A stretch of DNA of 64,000 bases, taken from assembly GCA_017591395.1 (NCBI GenBank), contig WEDG01003974.1, positions 124,001-188,000 on the forward strand, read 5' to 3'. Positions 10,036 to 20,455 of this stretch are shown here, one piece after another (the first letter of the stretch is position 1; the number at the start of each line of letters is the position of its first letter). This DNA is from Schistocephalus solidus. Lineage: Eukaryota; Platyhelminthes; Cestoda; Diphyllobothriidea; Diphyllobothriidae. The position numbers were made by a program, and so were the translations under genes. Under the pieces are notes generated by a model. The model was not told the origin of the DNA, did not search any database, and worked only from the letters and a program-made list of their open reading frames with translations.

Positions 10036-10975
10036 GTTAACGCTGTTGACAATGGCTCGACTTCTTCACCAACAAGCGTTGCGACCAGCACAATGTGGTG
10101 CATACCAAAAAGGATCTACTCGCAGTCGCCAGCACAGTCTCCCGCCCACTCCACCTTCGATTCACTGTCAGTTCGCTGCTTGAACAACATTTGACTTAGT
10201 ACAAGGCTGACGAGAGCGCGACGCCATTCGGCACTACGCTCTTCACTGATTGACTGCACCGAGCGGAAGCACTTTGTGCAGGGATTAACGACCCAAAACT
10301 GTTGCTGATTAGGCCACTTGCTACGGCCTGCTGAGTCGCATACACACTCCGTAGACTCTGTAACACTTAGCTAATAACTCGGTCTTCTTTGCCTTTTGAG
10401 ATGAGAAACTGCGTTTTCCCCCAGTTCACTAAAGCAAACTGTTTAATGGATCAGCGCCTTATGGGTTGTAAGAAGAAACAACAGCTCCTAACCCACAGAA
10501 GTCAACAAGGTAAGCGATCACCAGATAGTTTAAATACTGCATTATTAGAGAAATATAATCTTCTACGGAATTCAAGTAGTTATATGGAGCTAAATCTGAA
10601 CCAAATGTACGTTTTTAGGTCAGTGCCAGGGAAATATTGAACACCATTCAGGCATCGCTCGGGAAGGCCTACATCGCGCACATGGTTCGTCGATGAAGAA
10701 ATTGGTCAGCTGTTGTCCGAAAAAGCAGTCTATACATGACTTATTCCAGTAAAAGAAGACCAACGTCAAAAAGATCGCACTTTTCGACGCGGACCGCCAG
10801 TACGGCAGAGGTCGGTGGAGAGGCGAATCGACTGACTGAAAATGTTTTAAGGATATAATGACCACGGTGAGGTTAGGAATTTATGTTTGGTTATTATAGC
10901 TGTCTTCTGACCATAAGCGTAGGGCGCTGTGCCACTACTCAGTCAAGATGGTGCAACTTGACTACCGGAATTACT
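10036..10975. other. No gene recognised
   Basis: Short frames only; none shows a known domain. No repeat relation to the rest of the window was noticed. Confidence 0.5.
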
Positions 10976-10984
10976 GATGATTAA

Positions 10985-11500
10985 GACAGATAGAGAGAGC
11001 GCGCGAAAAAGGGAAATGCACTCTATTTTGAAAGTATCATTCAAGCTGCTCCGTAAAAAATAGTTCCATTGACAGTGCCAAGAGAATAAATTAATGAATT
11101 ACACAAGAGTCAACATGTTTACAGTTCCAATTGCAGTTCCAGTACTTCGGTACCTTTACGTATAAGGTAGCGAACCATTAATCGCAATGCACGGTAAATG
11201 CTATGCCGGAAGCCTCGAGACGTAGGACGGGAAGACTTTATACCAATTAGATTTGAATTAAGGGAATGCACTGCATCAACCAGAATTCAGTTTGTGAGTT
11301 ACTTGACCCTTATGAAGTGTCGTTGTATAAGTAGGTTAAATAACTTAATATAAGGAACACCAAGCTCTGCAAAGGTGCCCCATACATCTGTTAACGAAAT
11401 GCAAAGAAGCCAACGACTGATCTCCCGTAGAAAACACAAATACTGATCACGATCAGCCTCATTTTCAACAAAGGACAACAAGACATTATAAAGGCTGCCC
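10985..11500 (-). mobile_element. 3' UTR fragment of CR1-like LINE-R
   Basis: By eye it is homologous to 24.75-25.2 kb, with matching strings: GA-repeat end at 10993, TATTTTGAAAGTATCATT, and TATGCCGGAAGCCTCGAGACGTAGGACGG-like sequence. The GA/CT microsatellite marks the 3' end, as in the other LINE-R copies. No coding part remains. Confidence 0.7.
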
Positions 11501-11835
11501 ATTCAGTTCCTTCCATAATTTACGAATCAAGGACAGCCTTATTCAGTGTTCTAATATGGGCGGCGACAAGGAAAAATTCCACTGGACTTGAAAGACTTAA
11601 CCATTTTTCCTGTGTACAAACACAAGCATAACCTTAATACCTGCAGATAAAACCGAGAAAAATCCTCTTCCAAGCATTATTGATCCGGATAATTTGGACC
11701 CCATCTTAACCTGCTTTCGCCCTACACAGAGGAGAAAGTTATCTTGCATAAAACGGCATCAAATGGTGAGTCCAACGAAACGTGTACAAATACTAATTGT
11801 AATCACCTCAGAGTGGTGGATAAATTCTAGGAGTG
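11501..11835. other. No gene recognised
   Basis: AT-rich sequence; short frames without domains. It may include eroded sequence of the LINE fragment that follows. Confidence 0.4.
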
Positions 11836-11940
11836 TAAAAATCGACGTTATCCTAACCGAGTTGATCTCAAAATCCAGTCAGGCTTTCGGTCGGTTGCAA
11901 CAATTCATCTGAAAGTGTCGTGGGGTCCTGCTTAGCACCA
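11836..11940 (+). pseudogene. Diverged LINE-Z RT C-terminal fragment
   Basis: The frame ending at 11912 reads [20 protein letters not shown], matching [20 protein letters not shown] in copy A (16887-16946). The next codons (ending in a stop) show KCRGVLLSTKP, comparable with RHGIPLNTK of copy A. It is a small, old relic, separated from related finger sequence at 12.4-13.0 kb. Confidence 0.65.
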
Positions 11941-12439
11941 AACCGAGGTGCCAGGGGACTCTGAAGAAGGAACAAGCTGCGATTGCTAGAATGAGCAGTT
12001 TACGGGAGCGATCAATTTTTTTGTGAACTGCTTCCTGGAACTTGCCCATTCGTTGCAATCAATTAATAGGTCTATTGTCCTGCTTAGGCTCAGGCACGGG
12101 AAAGTGGCATGAAAGCCAAAAAAACGAAGTTGAAACACTTTTTATCAGAGTTTATACCGCAGAATACGGAATATGGAGTGACAAAAAGGGATCCCAAAAA
12201 TGAGGTCATGGAAATAGTCGAACTTCCCAGTGTACGCGCTATGCTGCGGCAACGTTGCTAGGTGTGGTTGCATACAAAGCGGACATGAGCATCTGTCTGT
12301 GGACATGCTGAATACCTCATTGACACAGTAACAAATTACCCAGATTATATGGATGGGTCTCCTATACAAGTTGTTAGAATGAATCACCGCAGAAAAGACT
12401 AGCCAACACCATCTTAAGAGCTGCTACTGGCCAGGAGGA
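11941..12439. other. No gene recognised, between two LINE-Z relics
   Basis: Lies where copy A would have RT C-terminal sequence, but no match was noticed. It could be an insertion or fully eroded LINE sequence. Confidence 0.35.
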
Positions 12440-13000
12440 AAACAAAATGATTGTAAGGTTTAGGTGCCATGGATCCTATCGATCCTATCTCATTCGACAT
12501 TTCTGGATCCAGTGTAAATTCAACTCGACCCCTCCATTTCCCACCTAACACAACGCCACTAGTAGCACCACTATTGATGACGGTACTGACGTCCTCCCCA
12601 CCACCATCGCTGTCACACCCTTACTCCAGCAATGTGAGGTTACTTCCAAGCTGTCAATTATGTGACAGAATTTGCGACAGTCACTTGCGACAGACGAACC
12701 AGTGCCTGGATTTCCATAGTCACACGGCACCCACCTGCCCTCACTAACCAAAAAATTCTGACGTTGTGTGGTTATGTTCCAATCTCTTCGTGCTGGCACT
12801 GCATATTCAAACCACGCATTGGTCTGGGCGGCCACTTGCCAGTCAGTCATACTGAGACCAACGAAGCAGTCAGCTTCGACTTACATCCGCCACACATGCC
12901 TCACCTGTACTCACTGCCGCAGAACATTCGAACCTCACACGCGGTTATTCAAACACATGCGCCTACATGCCACTCATCAGTAAAACTGCACAGTTTAGGT
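12440..13000 (+). pseudogene. Diverged LINE-Z zinc-finger region
   Basis: The frame 12469-12747 gives a Ser/Thr/Pro-rich stretch followed by CQLCDRICDSHL, a decayed finger. A second frame (12768-12983) gives RHTCLTCTHCRRTFEPHT then RLFKHMRLH, a complete C-x2-C-x12-H-x3-H finger at about 12907-12969. The order (linker, finger, spacer, finger) matches copy A, but the sequence is far more diverged, so this is an older or separate lineage. Confidence 0.65.
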
Positions 13001-13309
13001 TAAGCAAAGGACCTCATATTACCTTCACACAGGCACCCGAAGGCCGTGCGTGAACCTATCCCACAAAACGCGCATAAACTGTAGTTTTCCGTAAAACCCA
13101 TTTCACTGAGAACCACTCTGTGAAACACGCTTTGGATGTTGACCCTTGTGGCTATGGGACTTTTGAAATGGCGGGCTTTTGAAATTGAGCCGCCATCTTT
13201 TCTGCTCTCCATTCGCATGTGAATCCTCTTATTTGTACGTTGATTGGCCTAGGTCACCCATTATATACTGTATTTTAACCCTATTTGTTTATTCGAACAA
13301 CAAAAATGA
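13001..13309. other. No gene recognised
   Basis: No domain or RNA gene seen between the zinc-finger relic and a LINE-R tail. Confidence 0.4.
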
Positions 13310-13474
13310 GGTCATCGGCGCACGACGCTGGCACCATTTTGAAGGAAGTCCAAATTGACCAATATTTTGTGACGCATTCAAGGACGATTCTTCACGGTGA
13401 ATGGAGGACCTTTTTTGTTGAAATGTTTGGAATTTTACTTTCAAAATAAAGCGTAGCTCTCTCTCTCTCTCTCG
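13310..13474 (+). mobile_element. LINE-R 3' end, plus strand
   Basis: The terminal part GTGAATGGAGGACC...TTTCAAAATAAAGCG followed by a (CT)n tail matches the complement of 24.74-24.83 kb. Only the last 100-160 bp are present. Confidence 0.6.
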
Positions 13475-13565
13475 CTAGTGATGCTGATGACGACGATTAT
13501 GATGCTACCAGTTGTGATGATAACGATGATGACGAGGAGGAGGATGAGAAGGAGGAAGATGCTGA
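13475..13565 (+). repeat. GAT/GAG-rich imperfect microsatellite
   Basis: Imperfect triplet repeat (GATGA, GAC, GAG types). It directly follows the CT tail of the LINE-R fragment and may have grown from it. Confidence 0.7.
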
Positions 13566-14390
13566 GGGCAAATGAACGGGAAGCAAAAGATGGAAATCTA
13601 AATTGCAGTTCACCTCTCTACTCAATACAGACAAACCTGCTTAGACCGCATATGATTCCAGTCCGCTACGCGCATATAGGCAAAATCTGCTAATAGCGCA
13701 TTGCACCCCACTTATACATACGATGGAATTTGGCAACATCATAACGATCGGAAAAAGGTCACAACCAGAGTGTGTACGTCTCACTTACATCAGATGCGTG
13801 TGGGTTGTAGGGGTACTAGTTAGGGGTAGCACCACACAGCTTGCAATTTGGTCGCTCCATTTGTCTCGTACAGGTGGTGAATGCTCCTGTGGCCGCCTCT
13901 AACTGGTACCCAACTCTCACCTGTGGCTCCTCGAAGTTGGGTTCTTCCCAGCGGCCACACCCCGGGCAACCGTCACGACCGGCGGGCTAAACCAGGTGAG
14001 GGTCTCCGGTGTTGTGTGTGCCTCCACACTCGGTATGTCTGACTCCCGAACTTCCCACCTCCCCCTCTCAAAAAAGTCCTACGGTGGGGGCGACAGCAAC
14101 CCCGTAGGCGACCCAGACTAACTCGGGTCGTTCTCCCACTAAAACAAATCCGTGACACATAGTGGAGTTCGGCAGCCGTCTGGGATGTCCGAGCAGCCCT
14201 ATTTAGGGATAGCACTGCTTGCCTCCGCGCGGAGGAAGGGGCTAGAAAATGTGCCCTAAAAAAATGCTGGGTCTCACGTCTTCTGCAGCCGGCCGTGGCT
14301 CGCAGATCGCAAACTACGCGGTCGTAAAACTCAAACAAACAACAATACCCCCCGTTCCCATCCCCTCGCCAAACTCTCCAGGCTGCTCGG

Positions 14391-15188
14391 GTGAGTCCAC
14401 TCACACTAGCAGCCTGGAATGTTCGCTCCCTTTTAGACAATCCTAGGAGCAACCGGCCAGAACGAAGGACGGCGTTTGTCACTCGGGAACTGGCGCGCTA
14501 CAAGGTGGACATTGCTGTTCTCAGCGAGAGCCGATTCTCTGAGCAGGGTCAGCTGGAGGAGGTTGGGGCCGGCTACACTTTCTTCTGGAGCGGCCGGCCA
14601 AAGGCAGAGCGACGCGACGCTGGTGTTGCCTTTGCCAACCCTAACGACATTGTTGGACGTCTGCCCTGTCTGCCGCTGGGTATCAATGATCGCCTGATGA
14701 GCCTCCGCCTGCCTCTTCGGGGTGACCAGTTCGCCACCATCATCAGCGCCTACGCTCCCCCAATGACGAGCTCTGATGCGTTGAAGGACAAATTCTACGA
14801 GGACCTGCACGCCTTGCTGGCGACTGTGCTGAAAGATGACAAGTTAATTGTCCTTGGTGACTTCAATGCCCGCGTCGGGACGGACCACGCTGCCTGGCAG
14901 GGAGTGCTGGGTCCCCACGGTCTCGGTAGCTGCAACGATAACGGCCTCCTTCTTCTGCGCACATGTGCGGAACACCGTCTCCTGCTGTCCAACACCTTCT
15001 TCCGCCTTCCGACGCGGGAGAAGGCCACGTAGATGCACCCTCGGTCGCGGCGCTGGCATCTGCTGGACTATGTTCTCGTCCGGAGGCGAGATCGACAGGA
15101 CGTGCTGGTAACCAAGGCGATCCGCGATGCCGATGGTTGGACAGATCACCTCCTCGTCATCTCTCAGATGAGGCTCCGACTGCAACCC
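14391..15188 (+). pseudogene. LINE-Z AP endonuclease domain
   Basis: The frame reads [26 protein letters not shown] (catalytic Glu region), [32 protein letters not shown], then HLLDYVLVRR and WTDHLLVIS (the Asp-His pair near the C-terminus). These are the exonuclease-endonuclease-phosphatase motifs of APE-type LINEs, which nick DNA and expose the primer 3' OH. A TAG at 15030-15032 interrupts the frame where related copies predict Trp; reading continues in the same frame to a stop at 15186-15188. The first codon here is GTG, and frames upstream (14249-14446, copy D 58157-58462) suggest that the real N-terminus lies further 5', out of phase by an indel. Confidence 0.85.
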
Positions 15189-15245
15189 TGACGAAGGCCC
15201 CGAGGTAAGAGGCCGCTATGTAAGATAAATAATCTTTTATTAAAT

Positions 15246-16853
15246 TTGCCTGCTCACTGTTTTGATTTCAGCAACCAAATAACCGAGAAACTGGAGGACC
15301 TGCATGCTCCAGATGATAACGCTACCGTGGAGACACGATGCTGTCAACTGCGAAATGTCATCCAGTCCACTGCCCTCGATGTACTCGGACGCGCACACCG
15401 TCGACACCAGGAATGGTTTGACGACAATGACGCCGACATCAGCAACTTACTCGCGGAGAAGAATAGACTACACAAAGCCACCATGGACTTTCGGACTGAC
15501 GCCACCAAAGCAGCCTTTTTCAGATGCCGGCGCCCTGTACAAAACGGCTGCGGGAGAGGCAGGATGCCTGGATGATCCGATAGGCTCAGTAAATCCAGTG
15601 GTATGCGGTCCGCAATGAAATGAAAAAACTTTTTCAAAGCCATCAAGGCCATCTACGGCCCGTGTATCAAGGGGTCCGCACCGCTGCTCAGCTCTGACGG
15701 CACAACACTGCTGACAGAGAAATCGCAAATTCTGAAGCGCTGGGCCGAGCACTTCAGAAGTGTCCTTAATTGCTCAACAGCCATCTCCGATGCTGCCACT
15801 GACCGGCTCCCTCAAGTGGACACGAACAATGACCTGGATCTGCCGCCTTCCCTACCAGAAACCATCCGGGCCGTGCAGCAGATTTCCAGCGGTAAAGCAC
15901 CGGGATCCGACGCAATCCCACCGGAAGTCTACAAGCGCGGTGGGCCCCGGCTGATGGCAGAACTCACAACACTCTTCCAGGAGATGTGGCGCCAAGAACA
16001 AGTTCCTCAGGATTTCAAAGACGCGATCATCGTCCATCTCTACAAACGGAAGGGGAACCGGCAACTCTGTGATAATCACAGAGGCATCTCGTTACTCAAC
16101 ATCGCCGGGAAGATCTTCGCCCGTATCCTTCTCAATCGTCGTAACGGTCACCTAGAGCAGGGCCTGCTCCCTGAAAGCCACTGTGGCTTCCGCCGACACC
16201 GCGGAACAACCGATATGATCTTTGCCGCCCGCCAGCTACAAGAGAAGTGTCAGGAGATGCGAACTCACCTATACACTACCATCGTGGATCTAACGAAAGC
16301 CTTTGACACGGTGAATCGTGACGGACTGTGGAAAGTCATGCAGAAATTCGGCTGTCCTGAGCGGTTCACACACATGGTGCGTCAGCTTCATGACGGGATG
16401 TCGGCGCGCGTCACTGACAACGGGACGGTATCCGAAGCATTCGCAGTGACCAACGGAGTGAAGCAGGGCTGCGTACTGGCCCCCACCCTCTTCAGTCTCA
16501 TGTTCTCGGCTATGCTGATGGACGCCTACCGTGATGAGCAGCCTGGTATCCGCATCGCCTACAGAACTGACGGGCACCTTCTCAAAAGTCGGCGTATGCA
16601 GGCTCCAACGCGCGTGTTTACGACTACAGTCCATGACTTGCTCTTAGCGGACGACTGCGCCCTTAACACCGTGACGGAGGAGGACATGCAAAGGAGCATG
16701 GACCTCTTCGCCGAAGGCTGCGCCGAGTTCGGATTAACAATCAGTACAGCCAAAACGGTTGCCATGCACCAGCCGCCACCCAGCACGGAATACAATGCTC
16801 CTCGAATCAATGTCAACGGTGCTCAACTCAAAAACGTGGAAACCTTCGCTTAG
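15246..16853 (+). pseudogene. LINE-Z linker and reverse transcriptase
   Basis: The linker frame 15246-15575 (LLAEKNRLHKATMDF) shifts near 15540, and the RT frame runs open from about 15690 to 16853 (formal start at 15816, 345 aa). RT motifs: SGKAPGSDAIPPEVYK, DFKDAIIVHLYKRKGN, HRGISLLNIAGKIFARIL, HCGFRRHRGTTDMIFAARQ, motif A DLTKAFDTVNR (about 16290-16320), motif B NGVKQGCVLAPTLFSLMF (about 16450-16505), motif C LADDCAL (about 16646-16664; usually FADD). The catalytic aspartates are kept. The frame ends with TAG at 16851-16853 in a spot where a Tyr (TAC) codon would restore it, and the following codons continue in the same frame. Confidence 0.9.
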
Positions 16854-17699
16854 CTAGGAAGCACGATGTCGCGCAACACGAGAATCGATGACGAGGTTGC
16901 TCAACGGATCTCCAAAGCTAGTCAGGCCTTCGGCCGGCTGCAGGCCTCCGTGTGGAATCGGCACGGTATTCCCCTGAACACCAAACTGAAGATGTACAAG
17001 GCCGTCGTCTTGACGACACTCCTTTACGGAGCGGAAGCCTGGACCGTCTATTCGAACCAAGCCAGGAAGCTGAATCACTTTCCTCTCAGCTGCCTCCGCA
17101 GAATACTGAAGCTGAGATTGCAAGACAGGATCCCGGACACGGAAGTCCTAGAGCGGACCGGAATCCTCAGCATCCATGCCATGGTGAGGCAAGTGCAACT
17201 GCGATGGAGCGGCCACCTGGTAAGAATGGACGACGAGCGACTACCCAAACGACTTTTCTACGGAGATGTCGCTACGGGTTTTCGCCGGCAGGGAGGTCAA
17301 AAACGACGCTACAAGGACACTTTGAAGAAATCGCTGAAGCAACCGCAAATCAACTCGGCGACCTGGGAGGACCTCGCCCATGATAGACCGGCATGGAGAA
17401 GATCAGTGAAGACTAGTTCAGCAATCTATGAGGCCAACCGGATCGCCACCGCCAAGGCCAAAAGAGCGGCACGAAAGTCACCAGCGCCCCGGACCAACAC
17501 CGCCAATGCCCAGGCCCTGCCAACATGCCCGCGCTGTCAACGCATCTTCCGCGCGCAAATCGGCCTGGTTGGACATCTTCGGACGCAATGCACCAACAAT
17601 CTGACAATTCCAATTTCTTTGTCAAATTCGGCCAACCCTCCTTCTGACTCTCCCACCCTCACTCCTGGAATCAATTCCATTACTCCCACCATCATATAG
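16854..17699 (+). pseudogene. LINE-Z RT C-terminal domain with first zinc finger
   Basis: Same frame as the RT across the TAG. Contains [54 protein letters not shown] and [13 protein letters not shown], the usual C-terminal region of this LINE type, then a basic [15 protein letters not shown] stretch. A zinc finger follows: C17526-x2-C-x12-H-x4-C17589, a C2HC type ([17 protein letters not shown]). A Ser/Thr/Pro-rich linker follows. The frame stops with TAG at 17697-17699, but in-frame coding resumes directly afterwards. It is probably the C-terminus of the endonuclease-RT polyprotein. Confidence 0.85.
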
Positions 17700-18316
17700 A
17701 CCACATCCATCTACTCATCGCCTGCTACCCCCACCACCGCAACCACCACCGCCTTCACCTTCACTACCTCCACCACCACCACCATCAGCGATGAGGAATC
17801 TCTCCTAAGCTGTACTCAATGCGACCGCACATTCACCTCACGCATCGGCCTGATCGGTCACTTGCGAATACATCGGAGAGAGACCGGTGAGCCAGTGCCT
17901 GGAACACCATCACACAGCAGAGATCTTCGCCTCCACTGCCCTCACTGTCTTCGCGCATTCACTCATCGCATGGGCCTATTCGGTCACATGCGCATCCATG
18001 ACAGCGGCATACACCACAATGCCGACAACACCGATACACCATGCACATCCTCCACTCCTGCCATTCTTAGCACCCCTGACGCCCCCACTTCCATGAATGA
18101 CATCCTCCCAGCCTCTACCGATTTCTCCTGCCCACACTGCGCCCGCACCTTCAACTAACACATCGGCCTAGTCGGTCACCTGCGAATCCATCGCACGGAG
18201 GCTGGTGAACCAGTGCCTGGGGCTCCGACATACAGTCGACGCGCCCGCCTTCACTGCCCTCACTGCTCCCGCACATTACACACCGCATGGGCCTATTAGG
18301 ACACATGCGCCTCCAC
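17700..18316 (+). pseudogene. Four C2H2 zinc fingers in frame with the LINE-Z RT
   Basis: The frame of the RT continues past the TAG through a Thr/Ser/Pro-rich stretch with ACC/CCA runs to fingers at 17811-17873 (CTQCDRTFTSRIGLIGHLR), 17937-17999 (CPHCLRAFTHRMGLFGHMR), 18129-18191 (CPHCARTF, stop TAA at 18156-18158, then HIGLVGHLR) and 18255-18316 (one base lost near 18276). Finger pairs 2-3 and 4-5 (counting the C2HC finger as 1) share the same linker, ETGEPVPG / EAGEPVPG, so the pair was duplicated. The helix GL(V/I/F/L)GH(L/M)R is almost constant, which suggests a common nucleic-acid target or a structural role. Confidence 0.8.
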
Positions 18317-18340
18317 GACAACCTCCGGTAAACCACCGGA

Positions 18341-19885
18341 GGCTAAGCTACATCAGCGCACACTACCTACACCAATACATCGAAAACACCCTCACAATCA
18401 CCATTTACCAGAGTATATCACGGTTTCCTAGAAACCGTGGCTGGGAAGCCTGCCAATCTGACGCTTCCGCCAGACCACGCCGTCGGCTCAGTGTATGTGC
18501 TGTGTGTGTCGAGTGGCTGACCAGTGGACTGGGAGTCAGACGGCGATGGCTGCTCCATATCCCCTGAGTTTGTGAATCCTGGTGTGTGCGTTATGGGGGC
18601 CAGGTCGTGCTGTGGCGCGCGAAGACGGTTACGCCGATCTGTCAGCCAATGCGTCCACTCCCACATCAGGCAACTGACCGGCTCGGACAGTGTCTGATGG
18701 TGGGGGTTGGGGAGAGAGTGAGGTCGACAGCTCAGCGCATATTCCTCACTATAAACAATCTGACACGCTTGAAACTATCACGGTGCACTAAAAGCCGTGG
18801 CTTGGAAGGTTGCCAACTGACGGGATAACTCGGACCCCGTGGTCAGCCCAATGTGTGTTTTGTGTGGAGTGGCTGACTGGCGGACTGAAAGTCAGGTTGC
18901 AATGGCTCCTTCTTAATGTGGTCTTTATGGCACCCCCACTCTGTAGGATCCGAGCCAGGTGTGGTGGCACGCCCAGGGGGCGACTCCGGCCGCGCCAGCC
19001 ACCTGTGCCCACTCCCATCTCCGGTCTTCTTGACTGTGTCATGAGACCGGGCTCAGGTGAGGGAGGAGAAGAGAGTGCGGTAACGTTGAGTGCCGCGGTT
19101 GGAAGGGTTCCAACTGACAAGTACACTCAGACCTCGCAGTTAGTCCAATGTGTGTTGTGTGGAGTGGCTGACTGGTGGTCTGAGAGTCAGGCTGCGATGG
19201 CTCCTTCTTAACGTGACCTCTGGCTATCTCAAACATGTGAGATGTAAGCCGTTCAACCCCCTGTTGTGTGAAATCCTGGTGCTTGTGTTTGGGGGGCCAG
19301 GTCGTGTGCGTAGTACACTTAGACGAGGTCACCAGCAGCTGCGCCCGCTTCCGCATCAGACAACTGACCGGCTCGGACAGTGATCTGATTGTGGGGGTGG
19401 GGGGAGAGAGTGAGGTCGAGAGCTCAGCGTATTTTCCTCACTATAAACAATCGGACGCGCTTGAAACTATCACGGTGCGCTAAAAGCCGTGGCTTGGAAG
19501 GTTGCCAACTGACAATTACACTCAGACCTCGCAGTTAGTCTAATGTGTGTTGTGTGGAGTGGCTGACTGGTGGACTGAGAGTCAGGTTGCAATGGCTCCT
19601 TCTAAATGTGGCCTTTACGGCACTCCCACTCCGTGGGATCCGAGCCATGTGTGGTGGCACGCTCAGGGCGGCTCCGGCCGCGCCAGCCACCTGCGCCATC
19701 TCCCATCTCCGGTCTTCTTGACTCTGTCTTGACACCGGGCTCAGGTGGGGAGGAGGAGAGAGTGCGGTAGCTGCAGCGCAAGGCTACTATCACTTAAAAC
19801 TAATTCACGCGCAAGTCACCGTCCCTGCTCCACCCTTCCATGGAGCATACGGTGGAAATCGTCGGACTACGACGGTCGAACTGTC
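18341..19885 (+). repeat. LINE-Z modular 3' UTR
   Basis: Built from repeated modules. The junction string ATCACGGT...CCGTGGCTTGGAAGG occurs at about 18416, 18777 and 19468, with a diverged form near 19085. Two blocks (about 18690-18850 and 19375-19530) are near copies about 690 bp apart. Each junction can form a short CACGG/CCGTG hairpin; the first is nearly perfect (CACGGTTTC/GAAACCGTG). Copy C has fewer modules than copy A. The element end is the GAACTGTC at 19878-19885. No poly-A tail is seen. Confidence 0.75.
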
Positions 19886-20079
19886 AGATGCGTGTTCTCT
19901 GCTGCAGCCTTGTTCATGTGCGTGTGTGTATGGCTATTTGTCTTTGTTATCTACTCCGCAAAATCGCATTGTCAAGTGACTTGACTCACAGAGGCCGGTG
20001 CGGGGCCCACAGTTCATAGCCCATCGTTACAGTAAACACGATGACAATAAGACACATGCACGTTCGTCATGACAGCACT

Positions 20080-20455
20080 GACCCAAGGATTGGAAGACTG
20101 TCAAATGAAGTGGTTTCCCAGGGTACCAGGCCACCAAAGTTCCCTGTCAATTCTGGGCTTTATGGCACCTTACGCCTAGGTGAGAGACGAGTTTGTCACG
20201 GCAGTGACAAGAACCAGGCCATGTGTGGTAGACGGTTGTTCAGCTAGGTCCGCTACTGTGTTCCTACCAGCCTCATTGCTGTCGGTGTCACGGAGAAGTG
20301 GATGCGGTAGATGCCGCGAAAGGCTCCCTCGCCTAATTCACATGTTAGTCACCGTGTTTGGACTCCCTAGCCTAATTCACATGTTAGTCACCGTTTTTGG
20401 ACTCACCTTGGTGGACATTGGTGGAAGTCGTTGTTTGTGACAGCCGAACTATTAC
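20080..20455 (+). mobile_element. Diverged LINE-Z 3' end
   Basis: Strings such as GGGCTTTATGGCACC, GATGCGGTAGATGC, CCTAATTCACATGTTAGTCACCGT, GGTGGAAGTCGTTG and AGCCGAACTAT follow the same order as the last 0.4 kb of copy A. It is more diverged than copies A-D and carries an internal 39-bp duplication. Confidence 0.6.
20324..20401 (+). repeat. 39-bp tandem duplication
   Basis: Two adjacent copies (20324-20362, 20363-20401) starting CTCCCT(C/A)GCCTAATTC differ at only a few bases. They sit inside a diverged LINE-Z 3' end. Confidence 0.85.

Larger units (their letters stand above)
13830..19885 (+). mobile_element. LINE-Z copy A, near full length
   Basis: About 6 kb. Order: 5' UTR (13830-14390), AP endonuclease (14391-15188), linker and reverse transcriptase (15246-16853), RT C-terminal domain (16854-17500), five zinc fingers (17526-18316), modular 3' UTR (18341-19885). 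The 3' end is fixed by comparison with copies C and D. The 5' boundary is uncertain; homology with copy D starts near 14009. The endonuclease-RT order and the YGAEAW...LRRI and W(S/A)GHLVRM motifs suggest an RTE/CR1-like non-LTR group; the exact clade is not determined. Premature stops and one or two frameshifts make it inactive, but it is the youngest-looking copy here. Confidence 0.9.

Noticed and set aside
13830..19885. CRISPR array, operon or bacterial mobile system
   Set aside because: No spaced direct repeats of that type, no Shine-Dalgarno pattern, and the proteins are eukaryotic retroelement types.
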